A stretch of 64,000 nucleotides of DNA from Pseudomonadales bacterium (GTDB lineage: Bacteria > Pseudomonadota > Gammaproteobacteria > Pseudomonadales > Pseudohongiellaceae). The notes beneath the pieces are model-generated. The model was not told the DNA's origin. It searched no databases and saw nothing but the letters and a program-made list of their open reading frames with translations. This document shows, in pieces, positions 1 to 8,433 of the stretch. A program made the position numbers and the translations under genes. The stretch is from contig JACKOJ010000006.1 in NCBI GenBank assembly GCA_024234325.1, forward strand, positions 83,121 through 147,120. Reading direction: 5' to 3'. How positions within the stretch are numbered: position 1 is the stretch's first letter; each line of letters begins with the position of its first letter.

Positions 1-496
1 TCAGTTCGGTTGCGCCTGCGGATTCGACGGCAGATGCGTTGTCCAGCATCAGAGAGGTGTCTGCGTAGCCCAGGCGCATCTTGGCCGACACCACGACATC
101 ACCCGGCACGGCCTCGCGCACCGCTCGCACCACGCGGTAGAGACTTTCGGGCTCCTTGAGCATGACGGCCCCGCCCTGACGACGGTTGACCGTTCGGCTG
201 GGGCAGCCGAAGTTGATGTCCACGCCGTAGGAGCCCAATTCCACTGCCCGTACGGCGTTCGCGGCCATGGCTTCAGGATCACTGCCCAGCAATTGCACCC
301 GCACCGGCACGCCGGATTCGGTTCGGCCCTGCTGCAGCAACTCCGGACACAGCTTGTAGAAGACGCTGCGGGGGTAGAGCCGATCCACCACGCGCAGGAA
401 CTCGGACACCACCCAGTCAAACCCGCCCTGGGCGGTGATCAGGCGGCGCAGGTGCACGTCGGCAAGGCCTTCCATTGGGGCTAGAACTATTCGCAT
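1..496 (-). CDS. dusC: tRNA-dihydrouridine(16) synthase, DusC type (3' end outside window)
   Basis: The visible part is the first 165 residues; the stop lies before base 1. DUS enzymes reduce uridine in tRNA with an FMN cofactor, and DusC acts on U16. The FMN-barrel start APMEG sits at residues 6-10, and the DINFGCPS motif at 93-100 carries the catalytic cysteine (C98), followed by VNRRQGGAVML. The short N-terminus (MRIVLAPMEG) and the R-T-V-N after the active site fit DusC better than DusA or DusB. The start is the ATG at 494-496. The gene is divergent from the gamma-glutamyltransferase gene, with a 147-bp shared upstream region. Confidence 0.88.
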   Translation of the reverse strand, partial: MRIVLAPMEGLADVHLRRLITAQGGFDWVVSEFLRVVDRLYPRSVFYKLCPELLQQGRTESGVPVRVQLLGSDPEAMAANAVRAVELGSYGVDINFGCPSRTVNRRQGGAVMLKEPESLYRVVRAVREAVPGDVVVSAKMRLGYADTSLMLDNASAVESAGATEL

Positions 497-643
497 GGCG
501 CGTATGATCCGGGGATTCGGCCTGGAAGTACAGACGCACCCGGATTGCCCTTGTCCCTGCCTTGCAAACCGCTATATGCTCGGGGGCAGTCCATTCCCAA
601 TCACCCTTACATTCAGGAACCCACCCCTGACGGGAACCGCTCT

Positions 644-2404
644 ATGAAACCTCATGCCCTGCTCCTCGGCCTTGTCTTTGTTGCCGCCTGCTCCAAACCC
701 GCCCCCACGCCCACCGCTCCAGAACCCGTTGTGGAGGCGACGCCCGCAAGTGTTCCCGATGACGGCTGGCAGTTTGGCTATATGGCCGCCGTCGCCAACC
801 CCTATGCCACGGAAGCGGCTGCCGAGATGCTGGCCCAGGGCGGGCACGCCGTGGATGCTGCCATCGCTGCCCACGCGGTGCTGGGCCTGGTGGAACCGGA
901 AAGCTCGGGCCTTGGCGGTGGCGGTTTCATGGTGGTGTATGAGGAAGACAGCAAGCAGGTGCGTTTCCTCGACGGGCGCGAGGCCGCTCCCATGGGCGCC
1001 ACTGCCGATATGTTCATGCGGGAAAACAGGGAGATGAACTTTCTCGACGCCTGGCAGAGTGGCAAGGCGGTGGGTGTGCCCGGTGCTGTCGCCCTGTACA
1101 AGCTGGCGCACGACCGCTTTGGCACGCTGCCCTGGGCCACGCTGTTTGAGCCTGCCATACGCCTCGCCACGAACGGTTTTGAGGTGTCGCAGAAAATGGC
1201 CGGTATGCTGCCGCAACTGGCGCAGATCTCTCGCCTGGACGAGACACCCGGCGCTGCTGAGTATTTCTACCCCAATGGTCAGCCCCTGCAGGCGGGTGCC
1301 GTGCTGCGCAATCCCGAGTACGCCCACACATTGCAGCGCATCGCAGAAGAAGGCCCCTCCGCGTTCTACAGCGGAGAAATTGCGGAGGCGATCGCCCGAG
1401 CTGCGCGGGCAGAGCCCGACGGTGGCAGCATGACAGTGGACGACATTACCGCCTACAAGGCCGTGGAGCGCGACGCCATCTGCGGCCCCTGGCGCAACCT
1501 GAATATCTGCTCCGCCACGCCACCCTCCTCCGGTGCCATGCAGATCATGGTCGCCAATCTTTACGATCATTTGGTCCCGGAAAACGCTAGTCGTGAGCAG
1601 CAGGTCACGGCGTTTGTGGACGCCCAGCGACTTGCCTACGCAGACCGGGACTATTACTTCGGCGACCCAGACCGCATTCGCGTGCCGGTGGAACAACTGC
1701 TGGACCCGCGCTATCTGGAATGGCGCGGCATGCACCCTGCAGCACCCGATGCCACCCCGCAGGCGGGCGACCCGAGTGCCGTGCTTGGCGGCGACAGCGC
1801 GGCGGTGTGGGGGCCAGACCGCACGGCGGAACCGGCAGGCACCACGCACTTCTCCATCGTGGATAACGACGGCAATGCCGTGTCCATCACGATGACTGTG
1901 GAATCTCCCTTCGGTTCCTCACGCTGGGTGGGTGGCTTTCTGCTCAACAATGAAATGACGGATTTCGACCGCGCCTACAACGCCAGCGCCCCCGAACCCG
2001 CGAACATGATTCGCCCCGGCGCACGCCCGCGTTCTTCCATGTCGCCCACCATTATTCTGGACGAGGATAACGATCTTTACATGGTCACCGGCTCGCCCGG
2101 CGGCAACTCCATTCCTGCCTACACCGCCAAGACCATCCTGGGCATTGTGGACTGGGGCATGAGTGTGCAGGAGTCCGTGGACTTTCCCAACATCATCGCC
2201 AGAGGCGACACCGTGCGCGTCGAGATCGGCCGCGAGCCAGGGCAGGCCATGTCCGACAGTCTGAAAGCGGAAGGCTACAAGGTGCAGGAAGTGGATGGCG
2301 AAAACTCCGGCCTGCATGTCATTCTGGTGACGGAGGACGGACTGATCGGCGCGGCGGACCCGCGACGTGAGGGGACGGTGATGAGTGGGAAGGTCATGCA
2401 GTAG
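644..2404 (+). CDS. ggt: gamma-glutamyltransferase, lipoprotein form
   Basis: 586 residues. Gamma-glutamyltransferase cleaves the gamma-glutamyl bond of glutathione and related compounds in the periplasm. The precursor is cut autocatalytically in front of a threonine that becomes the nucleophile; here this is T400 in the sequence GTTHFSIVDNDGNAVS. The motif SGLGGGGFM and the late SPGGNSIP segment are also family features. The N-terminus is a lipoprotein signal ending in VAAC, so the enzyme is probably anchored to a membrane. The start was placed at 644 because it opens the signal peptide; an upstream in-frame ATG at 545 would add a segment unlike a signal. A palindromic repeat follows the stop. 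Confidence 0.92.
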   Translation: MKPHALLLGLVFVAACSKPAPTPTAPEPVVEATPASVPDDGWQFGYMAAVANPYATEAAAEMLAQGGHAVDAAIAAHAVLGLVEPESSGLGGGGFMVVYEEDSKQVRFLDGREAAPMGATADMFMRENREMNFLDAWQSGKAVGVPGAVALYKLAHDRFGTLPWATLFEPAIRLATNGFEVSQKMAGMLPQLAQISRLDETPGAAEYFYPNGQPLQAGAVLRNPEYAHTLQRIAEEGPSAFYSGEIAEAIARAARAEPDGGSMTVDDITAYKAVERDAICGPWRNLNICSATPPSSGAMQIMVANLYDHLVPENASREQQVTAFVDAQRLAYADRDYYFGDPDRIRVPVEQLLDPRYLEWRGMHPAAPDATPQAGDPSAVLGGDSAAVWGPDRTAEPAGTTHFSIVDNDGNAVSITMTVESPFGSSRWVGGFLLNNEMTDFDRAYNASAPEPANMIRPGARPRSSMSPTIILDEDNDLYMVTGSPGGNSIPAYTAKTILGIVDWGMSVQESVDFPNIIARGDTVRVEIGREPGQAMSDSLKAEGYKVQEVDGENSGLHVILVTEDGLIGAADPRREGTVMSGKVMQ

Positions 2405-2414
2405 AGTGGATCAA

Positions 2415-2466
2415 GGGGTGAGGTTCCTCGATTTCTGGAATTGCGGAAATCAAGGCACCTGACCCC
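2415..2466. repeat. GGGGTCAG-type palindromic repeat, copy 1
   Basis: Imperfect inverted repeat. The left arm starts GGGGTGAGGTTCCTCGATTT, and the right arm read on the other strand starts GGGGTCAGGTGCCTTGATTT (four differences in about 20). It lies between two convergent genes and may end transcripts from both. It is closest in sequence to the copy at 40537-40577. Confidence 0.75.
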
Positions 2467-2498
2467 ATGGTTGGAAATGCGGGCAGCCCATCCATGGG

Positions 2499-3677
2499 CT
2501 AGTCAGTCACGGCCTCCAAATCAGCCGACTGCTGCTTCACCCTTGCTCGTTTCAGGCGCGCCTGCCAGGACACGAATCGGCGCCATGCCAGCGCGAACCC
2601 TGTCCACACCATCAGCACCCCGGCGAAGGATGCCAGCCCTGCAATGGTCTGCCCAATCAAACCCAGTGCTTCGCCCGTATGCAGGAAGCGCACCCAGGAG
2701 CGGGCCTGACGACCGGCGCTCTGGCTGCTGAAAGGCGCCAGCTCTACAATTTCTCCACTGTAGGCATTCAGGGTCATGGCATGACGCTTCTGCGGTTGCC
2801 CGCCATCGCCTTCATCAATACTGACACTGCGCAGGGCAGAGGCTTCTGCGGGAAGGTTGATGCTCAGAGTTCGCCATGCCGGGTGCTGCATGGCAGCGGT
2901 TTGCAGCAAATCGTCCATGGGCACCAAGGACGCGCCTGCGGGAATCTCCGGCTCACTCACCGTCTCGGCAGGTGCCCCACGGCCTCGCACGGGAGGTTCT
3001 TCCCCGGCAAGCTGATACACCAGGTTGTTCGCCCAGGGGTAATAGAACACGGTGGCGGTCGCCACGATTACGGCCAGCGGAATGGCCGCCCAGAAACCGA
3101 ACACATGGTGCCAGTTGAAGTCACGCGCCTGCCCGGATTTGGCGTTGGGATGGAACCACAGGCGCATGCGCATGGTGCTCCAGCGATACACGGCAGGCAG
3201 CCAAAGATACAGGCCGCTGACAATCAGGAACAGGAACATCAGATTGCTGGCGCCGGTGATCATGCGGGCATTGTCGCGTCCCTCACCGCTCACGTTGAAC
3301 CAGCGATGCCAGCCTCTCACGGCCGACAGAAAGGCACCCAGGCTCTCGCTGTGCGGTGTGTAAATCTCCGCCGTATAGGGATTGAGGTAACGCGTACCGC
3401 TGCGTCCCGCAGACAGCACCGCCGGTGCCGCCGGGTCGGCCGACATCACTAGGCTTTGGGGAGTAAAGCTGCCGTCCGCCGTGGCCGCAGCCACCAGAGC
3501 TTCCGCACTCAGGCGGGTCTGCCCGGCTTCCGGTTCGGCATAGTAGGCCCGGTCTTCCAGTGCCAGCATTTGCCGTTCATAAGTCAGAATGACGCCGGTC
3601 ACCGACATCATTAACACCACCAGCCCGGCCACAACACCGCTGACCAGGTGCGTCCAGAAGATTGCCTTTCTAAACAT
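2499..3677 (-). CDS. PepSY-domain inner membrane protein, Fur-regulated
   Basis: 392 residues of the PepSY-associated TM (PiuB-like) family. These membrane proteins often accompany siderophore or heme uptake genes, and some act as ferric-siderophore reductases. Four hydrophobic helices are visible, near residues 10-32, 138-160, 190-212 and 338-362. A large periplasmic loop lies between the first two, and paired histidines (HLVSG, HRWF, HHVFGFW) are of the kind used to bind heme. A near-perfect Fur box lies 30-50 bp upstream, so iron repression is predicted. No siderophore or receptor gene is adjacent. The start follows an AAGGA ribosome-binding site. The exact substrate cannot be read from the sequence. 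Confidence 0.85.
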   Translation of the reverse strand: MFRKAIFWTHLVSGVVAGLVVLMMSVTGVILTYERQMLALEDRAYYAEPEAGQTRLSAEALVAAATADGSFTPQSLVMSADPAAPAVLSAGRSGTRYLNPYTAEIYTPHSESLGAFLSAVRGWHRWFNVSGEGRDNARMITGASNLMFLFLIVSGLYLWLPAVYRWSTMRMRLWFHPNAKSGQARDFNWHHVFGFWAAIPLAVIVATATVFYYPWANNLVYQLAGEEPPVRGRGAPAETVSEPEIPAGASLVPMDDLLQTAAMQHPAWRTLSINLPAEASALRSVSIDEGDGGQPQKRHAMTLNAYSGEIVELAPFSSQSAGRQARSWVRFLHTGEALGLIGQTIAGLASFAGVLMVWTGFALAWRRFVSWQARLKRARVKQQSADLEAVTD

Positions 3678-3707
3678 GTAAGTTGATCCTTGTTATCAAG
3701 CGCATTA

Positions 3708-3726
3708 CCTAATGATAATCATTCTT
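3708..3726. promoter_or_regulatory. Fur box upstream of the PepSY gene
   Basis: The 19-mer matches the consensus GATAATGATAATCATTATC at 15 positions, including the whole core TAATGATAATCATT. It lies 31 bp upstream of the PepSY start codon, where bound Fur would block transcription. Confidence 0.82.
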
Positions 3727-3751
3727 ATTTGCTTTAACAAGGCCAAACCTG

Positions 3752-5359
3752 TCAATCCGGAATCAGACGCCCCTCCAAAGCCTGAATAAAGTGCTGCAGG
3801 CGCTGCACATCTGCCGGCGTCTCAATGAACCGCCATCGCGCGTCCACGTGCACGCCCGGCACTGCATCAGCCTCCAGCGATCGGGGAAAACGGGGCAAGG
3901 CGTCGGCAATCACCCGCAACTGCTGGCAAACGGTGTTGTCCGCCAGGAACAGCAGGCTGTCGAGCAGGGCATTCAACGCGTCCCCGGCATCTCCTTCCAC
4001 CTCTCTACCAAGCGCAAACTTCGTGAGCGCATAAGTGGCCTGCTCCTGCACCCAGGGATAATCGCGTAGCCGACGCTTGCACTGAGGCGACGCCAATTCT
4101 GCCTCCAGAAGGCGCGCCACTCGCCCCGGCAGATCGCTGATGAGATGCAAGCCCAGCCGGAAGGCCTTGATCAGGCCGGGCTCTTCGCACAGAAACGCAT
4201 TCAGTATCTCCGTTTCGCTCACCCAGGCCTCCTCGAACACGCAGGTTTCCAGACCAAGATTGCACAGCGCCCACGCGCCCTGCAGGGCCAGCGAATCGGA
4301 CAGGCGCCCGCCCTGCACCGGCATTCCTTCCATCAGCACATTGGCGAGATACAGAATCTCGTTCTGCCTGCTCTGCAGGGCGGCAGGATTGTTCAGCGCC
4401 AGCACCCGCATCTGGCGCCGCAAATACAGGGTGTCCTGCTCTGCGCCGCCGGTCAGCAGGGCGGTGACGGAGCCCTCCTCCACTATGTGATGCTGCACCA
4501 GAAGGTCATCGAGTTCGCGGGTATCCGAAGGCATATCCGCGGTCTCGGGCACGGTTGCAGGTTCGGCATTGTCCTCCTCGACCCTCTCCATTTCCGGCAC
4601 CGTTCGCCGCTGCATGGCGGCCAGATGCAGTGCCGTCAGCGGGTCGTAGGACACCTCTATCATCAGTTGCTCAAGGGATTTGCGCTTGGCGTCGCCAAGG
4701 AAAGACGCTGCGTCCACGGGCGTGATGTAGCCCTGGTCACGCCGGTGGCGATCGCGGCGACCGTCCACGCTGTGCTCCAGGGTGTCGTTGCCGGCAATAT
4801 AGGTTTTGTCCACCAGCAGGGAGCGGCGCATGCAGCACTGCGCCAGCGCCTCTTCCAGAAACTCGGGGTCCTCGTCTGCGATATCGCTCAGCAGACCCAG
4901 AATCTGCTCCCAGTTGTCGTCCACGCGGGGCATGACACCATAGGGGTAAAAAGTGTCCACGTGATCGGATACGCCGACCTCCTCCAGATCCACCACCACA
5001 ACGTAACGGTCCAGTGCCAGGGCCAGGGTGTCGCTGCCAAGCGCCTGGAGCTTCGCCACCAGGAACCGGGGACTCATGTCCTGCCAGATCTGCAACCACT
5101 CCAGAAATTGCGACGGCTTGAACTTTTCCTCCTGACCCGGCGCTGCGTTCTGCCAGGTGTCAGATTCAATGAGATCCTGCACCTGGGCATCCGTGGCACA
5201 GGCCAGCAGCTCCTGGGCATCTTCCTTGCCGACATATTGAATCAATCGTGTAAAAACGGGCGAGGGCATCGCCTCGATATAGGCGGGCAGCATCGGCTGC
5301 GCGGTCAGTTGGGCAATCAGATGTTTGCGGGTGGCACGGGCTGGGGCGCGCTTGTTCAT
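3752..5359 (-). CDS. DUF6178-like protein of unknown function
   Basis: 535 residues, mostly alpha-helical and acidic, with no signal peptide or membrane segment, so probably cytoplasmic. The pattern near the N-terminus (KEDAQELLACATDAQVQDL, then FLEWLQIW), the run VVVVDLEEV and the later segment GYITPVDAASFLGDAKRKS resemble the DUF6178 family, for which I know no function. The start is the ATG at 5357-5359 with GAGGA upstream; the longer frame begins with a basic, cysteine-containing stretch that looks untranslated. The gene is divergent from the DUF6447-fusion gene across a 374-bp AT-richer gap. The family assignment is from memory of the pattern only. Confidence 0.5.
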   Translation of the reverse strand: MNKRAPARATRKHLIAQLTAQPMLPAYIEAMPSPVFTRLIQYVGKEDAQELLACATDAQVQDLIESDTWQNAAPGQEEKFKPSQFLEWLQIWQDMSPRFLVAKLQALGSDTLALALDRYVVVVDLEEVGVSDHVDTFYPYGVMPRVDDNWEQILGLLSDIADEDPEFLEEALAQCCMRRSLLVDKTYIAGNDTLEHSVDGRRDRHRRDQGYITPVDAASFLGDAKRKSLEQLMIEVSYDPLTALHLAAMQRRTVPEMERVEEDNAEPATVPETADMPSDTRELDDLLVQHHIVEEGSVTALLTGGAEQDTLYLRRQMRVLALNNPAALQSRQNEILYLANVLMEGMPVQGGRLSDSLALQGAWALCNLGLETCVFEEAWVSETEILNAFLCEEPGLIKAFRLGLHLISDLPGRVARLLEAELASPQCKRRLRDYPWVQEQATYALTKFALGREVEGDAGDALNALLDSLLFLADNTVCQQLRVIADALPRFPRSLEADAVPGVHVDARWRFIETPADVQRLQHFIQALEGRLIPD

Positions 5360-5733
5360 CAGGGGTGTCCTCATTCCTGGCGACCGATAGGCCACCGTTC
5401 TTGATGGAAAAAGTGATGAATTCTCCGCAGAATTTTCCCGACAGGAGGCTCTGCGAAAGAGCGCGCAATATAAAGAAAAATACATCGCCGCAACAGTCTA
5501 GGCAAACTGCCACTTCAGCCGTATACTGGTAACAAGTAAAGGAATTAGCATCCAAGCTCAAAGCGCTGGAAGACGCCCTGTCAGGAAGACAGTCCCTACA
5601 ATCAACTTCGCAATCTTCACTCCTTTTTTCTGCCAGGCTGGGATCGCACTTCGTCATTGGCGCCCCCTCTCACAGTTTCATCTACGTTTTTGATATCTGT
5701 GCATTGCAGCAACTAGAGAGCACAACTCACCTC
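5360..5733. other. AT-richer divergent intergenic region
   Basis: 374 bp between two divergent genes, visibly lower in GC than its surroundings, so it should hold both promoters. I see a small inverted repeat CTGTC-aggaa-GACAG at 5578-5592 but no promoter, operator or RNA that I can name. Confidence 0.5.
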
Positions 5734-6867
5734 ATGAACGCACCAGTACCCAGACTAATCCGCGCGAATGATCTCCTTCCCAACGAACCTCGCATCCGCA
5801 ATGCGGCCGTGCAACAGGAATTGACTGAGAAGCATCTGCTGCCTGCCCTGCATGAACTGGAGATTTTCCTGCTGACAGTGCGCCTGCAAATTGACAGCGA
5901 GCTCCACCAGGGGCAACCGGTCAAACTGGGGAAGCCCTACCCTCTCGGGCAATGCCTGGAGATTGCACTGACAGTGGAGCGCAGACTGCGGGAGATTAAA
6001 GAGACGTCGCTACCCCCGCAGGCACATGCGGGGCTTCGTGTATTTCGTGCATTCCTGCGTGACGGCGGAGAGTTCCGGTTGATATGGGGCGATCTACGCC
6101 GCCAGTATTTCCAGAACGCCTTCCAACTGGGCACTCTGTATGTGGATGTCGCCAATGACACTGTGGTGCCAAGCAAACCCAAGGTGGAAATTCTGCCGTT
6201 CCACAAGGCTGACATTGTCCCTATGGAAGATTTCCTGCACTTTGCCACTATTGCAGGTCGCTACTGGCATGACAGGGTGTACCCCAACCACGTGCTGCCC
6301 TCACTGGCGCCCTACTGCCCGCTGATTCATGTTGGAAAGTCCGGCCGGGTTCAGATTCATGATTCATCCCGCTATATGCTGGCACTGACACGAACAGCCG
6401 CCTTCACGCCCAGCGAGCAGGTCTTGAGCGAGGCAAGCATGCCTCATGAGTTGTTTGACTGGCTGAGAACTGCCTTGCAGGAGACTCCACTTACCTTGCC
6501 ACGCAGCCCGGAGGAAGGACGACAACTGGCGCTGCAACGATGTGGAGAATACCGGCGCAAGCGCTGGCACCAGAACCCTCGAACAGACCAGAAGGTTGCA
6601 GAAACCGTTTTGAAATTAAATCGGCGCCTGGCACGACAGGCACATTTCCAGCAAAGAAAGGACACCGCCATGAGCAGCATCCGCATCGACAATATCGAGT
6701 ACGACCTGAATACCCTTTCGGCAGAGGCCAATGCGCAGTTACAAAGCGTACAGTTTGTAGACCAGGAGCTGGCACGCTTACAGGCTCAAATTGCCGCCCT
6801 GCAGACGGCGCGTAACGCCTACGTCAACGCATTGAAAGCTGCCCTGCCGGCACAGGGCAAACGCTAG
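5734..6867 (+). CDS. unknown protein with C-terminal DUF6447 domain
   Basis: 377 residues. Residues 1 to about 310 match nothing I recognise: they are soluble, rich in helices, and end in a basic stretch (RRKRWHQNPR). From residue 313 (MSSIRIDNIEYDL) to the end, the sequence looks like a complete stand-alone DUF6447 protein, with LQFVD-like and ALQTARNAYVNALKAALP segments that form a short coiled coil. The internal ATG at 6670 has its own AAAGGA site, so the small protein may also be made alone. The start at 5734 is the first ATG; a TTG at 5704 is possible. The gene converges on the ligase gene, and the two stops share the bases CTAG at 6864-6867. Confidence 0.6.
   Translation: MNAPVPRLIRANDLLPNEPRIRNAAVQQELTEKHLLPALHELEIFLLTVRLQIDSELHQGQPVKLGKPYPLGQCLEIALTVERRLREIKETSLPPQAHAGLRVFRAFLRDGGEFRLIWGDLRRQYFQNAFQLGTLYVDVANDTVVPSKPKVEILPFHKADIVPMEDFLHFATIAGRYWHDRVYPNHVLPSLAPYCPLIHVGKSGRVQIHDSSRYMLALTRTAAFTPSEQVLSEASMPHELFDWLRTALQETPLTLPRSPEEGRQLALQRCGEYRRKRWHQNPRTDQKVAETVLKLNRRLARQAHFQQRKDTAMSSIRIDNIEYDLNTLSAEANAQLQSVQFVDQELARLQAQIAALQTARNAYVNALKAALPAQGKR
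6656..6672 (+). promoter_or_regulatory. internal ribosome-binding site and ATG for a 65-residue DUF6447 protein
   Basis: AAAGGA at 6656-6661 lies 8 bases before an in-frame ATG at 6670. Translation from here would give a 65-residue product ending at 6867 that matches the size of free-standing DUF6447 proteins. Confidence 0.4.
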
Positions 6868-7802
6868 CCGGATGCGCCGCCCGCAAGCAGAACGAAATCC
6901 GGCCGCGGCCAGGGAAGGCCGGGCTCCAGGGTGGGCATAAGCAGGGCGGCCATCGCCTGCACCAGGGGCACACTGACGGCGGAGTTGATCTGCGGGGTGT
7001 GGGCAATATTGGGTCGGTCATTGACTTCGATCAGGACAGCGTTCAGCGACTCTTCCAGCAGCAGGTCGATGCCGAACAGACAGTAGCTGTTGGGAGCCCC
7101 CTGATTGAGCAGGGTCAGGAATGCCTTGAAAGCCCTGCCCAGGGTGTGCTTCAGACTTTCCATCACGGCGAGGTACAGCGGATGCTGGCTCAGTTTCAGC
7201 ATCTTCACCTCGCTGTCCTGCCGCTCGTAACCCGCGTGCAGATATTGCGTTTCCGGCGAGGCGTCGTCCTCGTGATACTCGCGCGCATGCACCACCAGCA
7301 CGCCTTCGCTGAACAGCCACGCGCGGCCTGCGTAATACAGCACATAGGCACGAATCGTGTACTTGCGTGCATTCAGCAGATGCAGCCGGGTGATGGCCTC
7401 CTGAATAACATCCCCTTCGCGAAACACCGAGGCCACGGATTGGGCAGGCACGCAGGCCAGATCCTTGGCCGCCGACGCCAGCGGATTCTTCACGTACCAA
7501 AGGACATCAGGAATGGCGGGCACGTCCTGCGGATTGAAGTAGACACGAGGTCGATTGATACCAAAACTGCGCAGCAGTTCGGCCATTTGTTTCTTGTTAT
7601 CAATAGGCACCGTCAGGCGACGGTCCACCAGCTCGAAGCCAATACGCTCCACCTGGGGTTTCTGCTTGCCGCCGTAGTCACAGAAGTACAGCAGATCAAT
7701 CTCCCTGCCTCCCTCTCTGTACGGGCGTCCCCCCAGCGGTTGCAGCGCAGCCTCATACACCGACGAGGCGCGGTTGCTGTGAAATACGAAACCGTCGCTC
7801 AT
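6864..7802 (-). CDS. ATP-grasp ligase of the tubulin-tyrosine ligase type
   Basis: 312 residues with the layout of TTL-family ATP-grasp enzymes, which join an amino acid to a protein or peptide carboxylate using ATP. The supporting segments are VLWYVKNPLASAAKDL (phosphate-binding lysine region), a basic ARKYTIRAYVLYY strand, and near the C-terminus CLFGIDLLLEESLNAVLIEVNDRPNI, where the acidic D, E and N residues would hold Mg-ATP. Its start codon overlaps the stop of the EVE-domain gene (ATGA), so the two are translationally coupled. The substrate is unknown; the facing gene encodes a DUF6447 protein, which is one candidate (inference only). Confidence 0.72.
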   Translation of the reverse strand: MSDGFVFHSNRASSVYEAALQPLGGRPYREGGREIDLLYFCDYGGKQKPQVERIGFELVDRRLTVPIDNKKQMAELLRSFGINRPRVYFNPQDVPAIPDVLWYVKNPLASAAKDLACVPAQSVASVFREGDVIQEAITRLHLLNARKYTIRAYVLYYAGRAWLFSEGVLVVHAREYHEDDASPETQYLHAGYERQDSEVKMLKLSQHPLYLAVMESLKHTLGRAFKAFLTLLNQGAPNSYCLFGIDLLLEESLNAVLIEVNDRPNIAHTPQINSAVSVPLVQAMAALLMPTLEPGLPWPRPDFVLLAGGASG

Positions 7803-8257
7803 TTGCCCAGCCGCAGCACAGCCTGCCACTCGGTCTTGCTGACCGGCATGACGGACAGGCGGTTGCCTCGGCGCACCAGCGGCAGCTCCTCAAGCGCGGG
7901 CACTGCTTTCAGCTCGTCCAGCGGCAGTATGCGCGGAAACTTGCTGACAAAACTCACGTCCACTGCATCCCAGCGTGGATTGTCGCGAGGACTTTTCGGG
8001 TCGGCATAGGGGGAAGCAGCATCGAACTGCGCGGGGTCGGGGTAGGCCACTCGGGCAACCCGGGCAACACCGGCCACGCCGATCAGTTTGCAACTGGAAT
8101 GATAGATCAGCACCTCGTCGCCTTCCTGCATCTGACGCAGGTAATTGCGGGCCTGGTAATTGCGCACGCCTTCCCAGACCACAGGTCTGTCCGGGTGTGC
8201 GGCGAGGTCGTCGATACTGCATTCCTCGGGTTCTGTTTTCATCAACCAATAGGCCAC
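7799..8257 (-). CDS. EVE domain protein (thymocyte nuclear protein 1-like)
   Basis: 152 residues. EVE domains form a PUA-like fold thought to recognise modified bases in nucleic acids. The N-terminus AYWLMKTEPEECSIDDL, the VWEGVRNYQARNYLR segment and GDEVLIYHSS are the classic family motifs. I chose the GTG at 8255-8257 because GGAGG stands 7 bases upstream and the family normally begins right before AYWLMK; an upstream ATG at 8284 would add nine atypical residues. It forms a two-gene unit with the TTL-type ligase through an ATGA overlap. Confidence 0.88.
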   Translation of the reverse strand: MAYWLMKTEPEECSIDDLAAHPDRPVVWEGVRNYQARNYLRQMQEGDEVLIYHSSCKLIGVAGVARVARVAYPDPAQFDAASPYADPKSPRDNPRWDAVDVSFVSKFPRILPLDELKAVPALEELPLVRRGNRLSVMPVSKTEWQAVLRLGK

Positions 8258-8433
8258 GGCGCGCCTCCACATTCCCACTGACAATTGTTCTGAAGCCGCG
8301 CCATTCTAGCACCTGCGCACGGGCACCGGGCCAGCACTTGCTGGCTGCTTTTCCGGGGCGAATGCGTTACCTTGTAGACAAAGCCCTTGCAGCACCGGGT
8401 TCCAGAAAAACAACAATCGAACAGGAGTACCCC

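Noticed and set aside
572..1849. 425-codon open frame on the minus strand
   Set aside because: It is antisense to gamma-glutamyltransferase and without recognisable motifs.
3683..3699. TTGAT...ATCAA as an Anr/FNR site before the PepSY gene
   Set aside because: The spacer is 7 bases instead of 4, and the sequence contains the ribosome-binding site of the gene.
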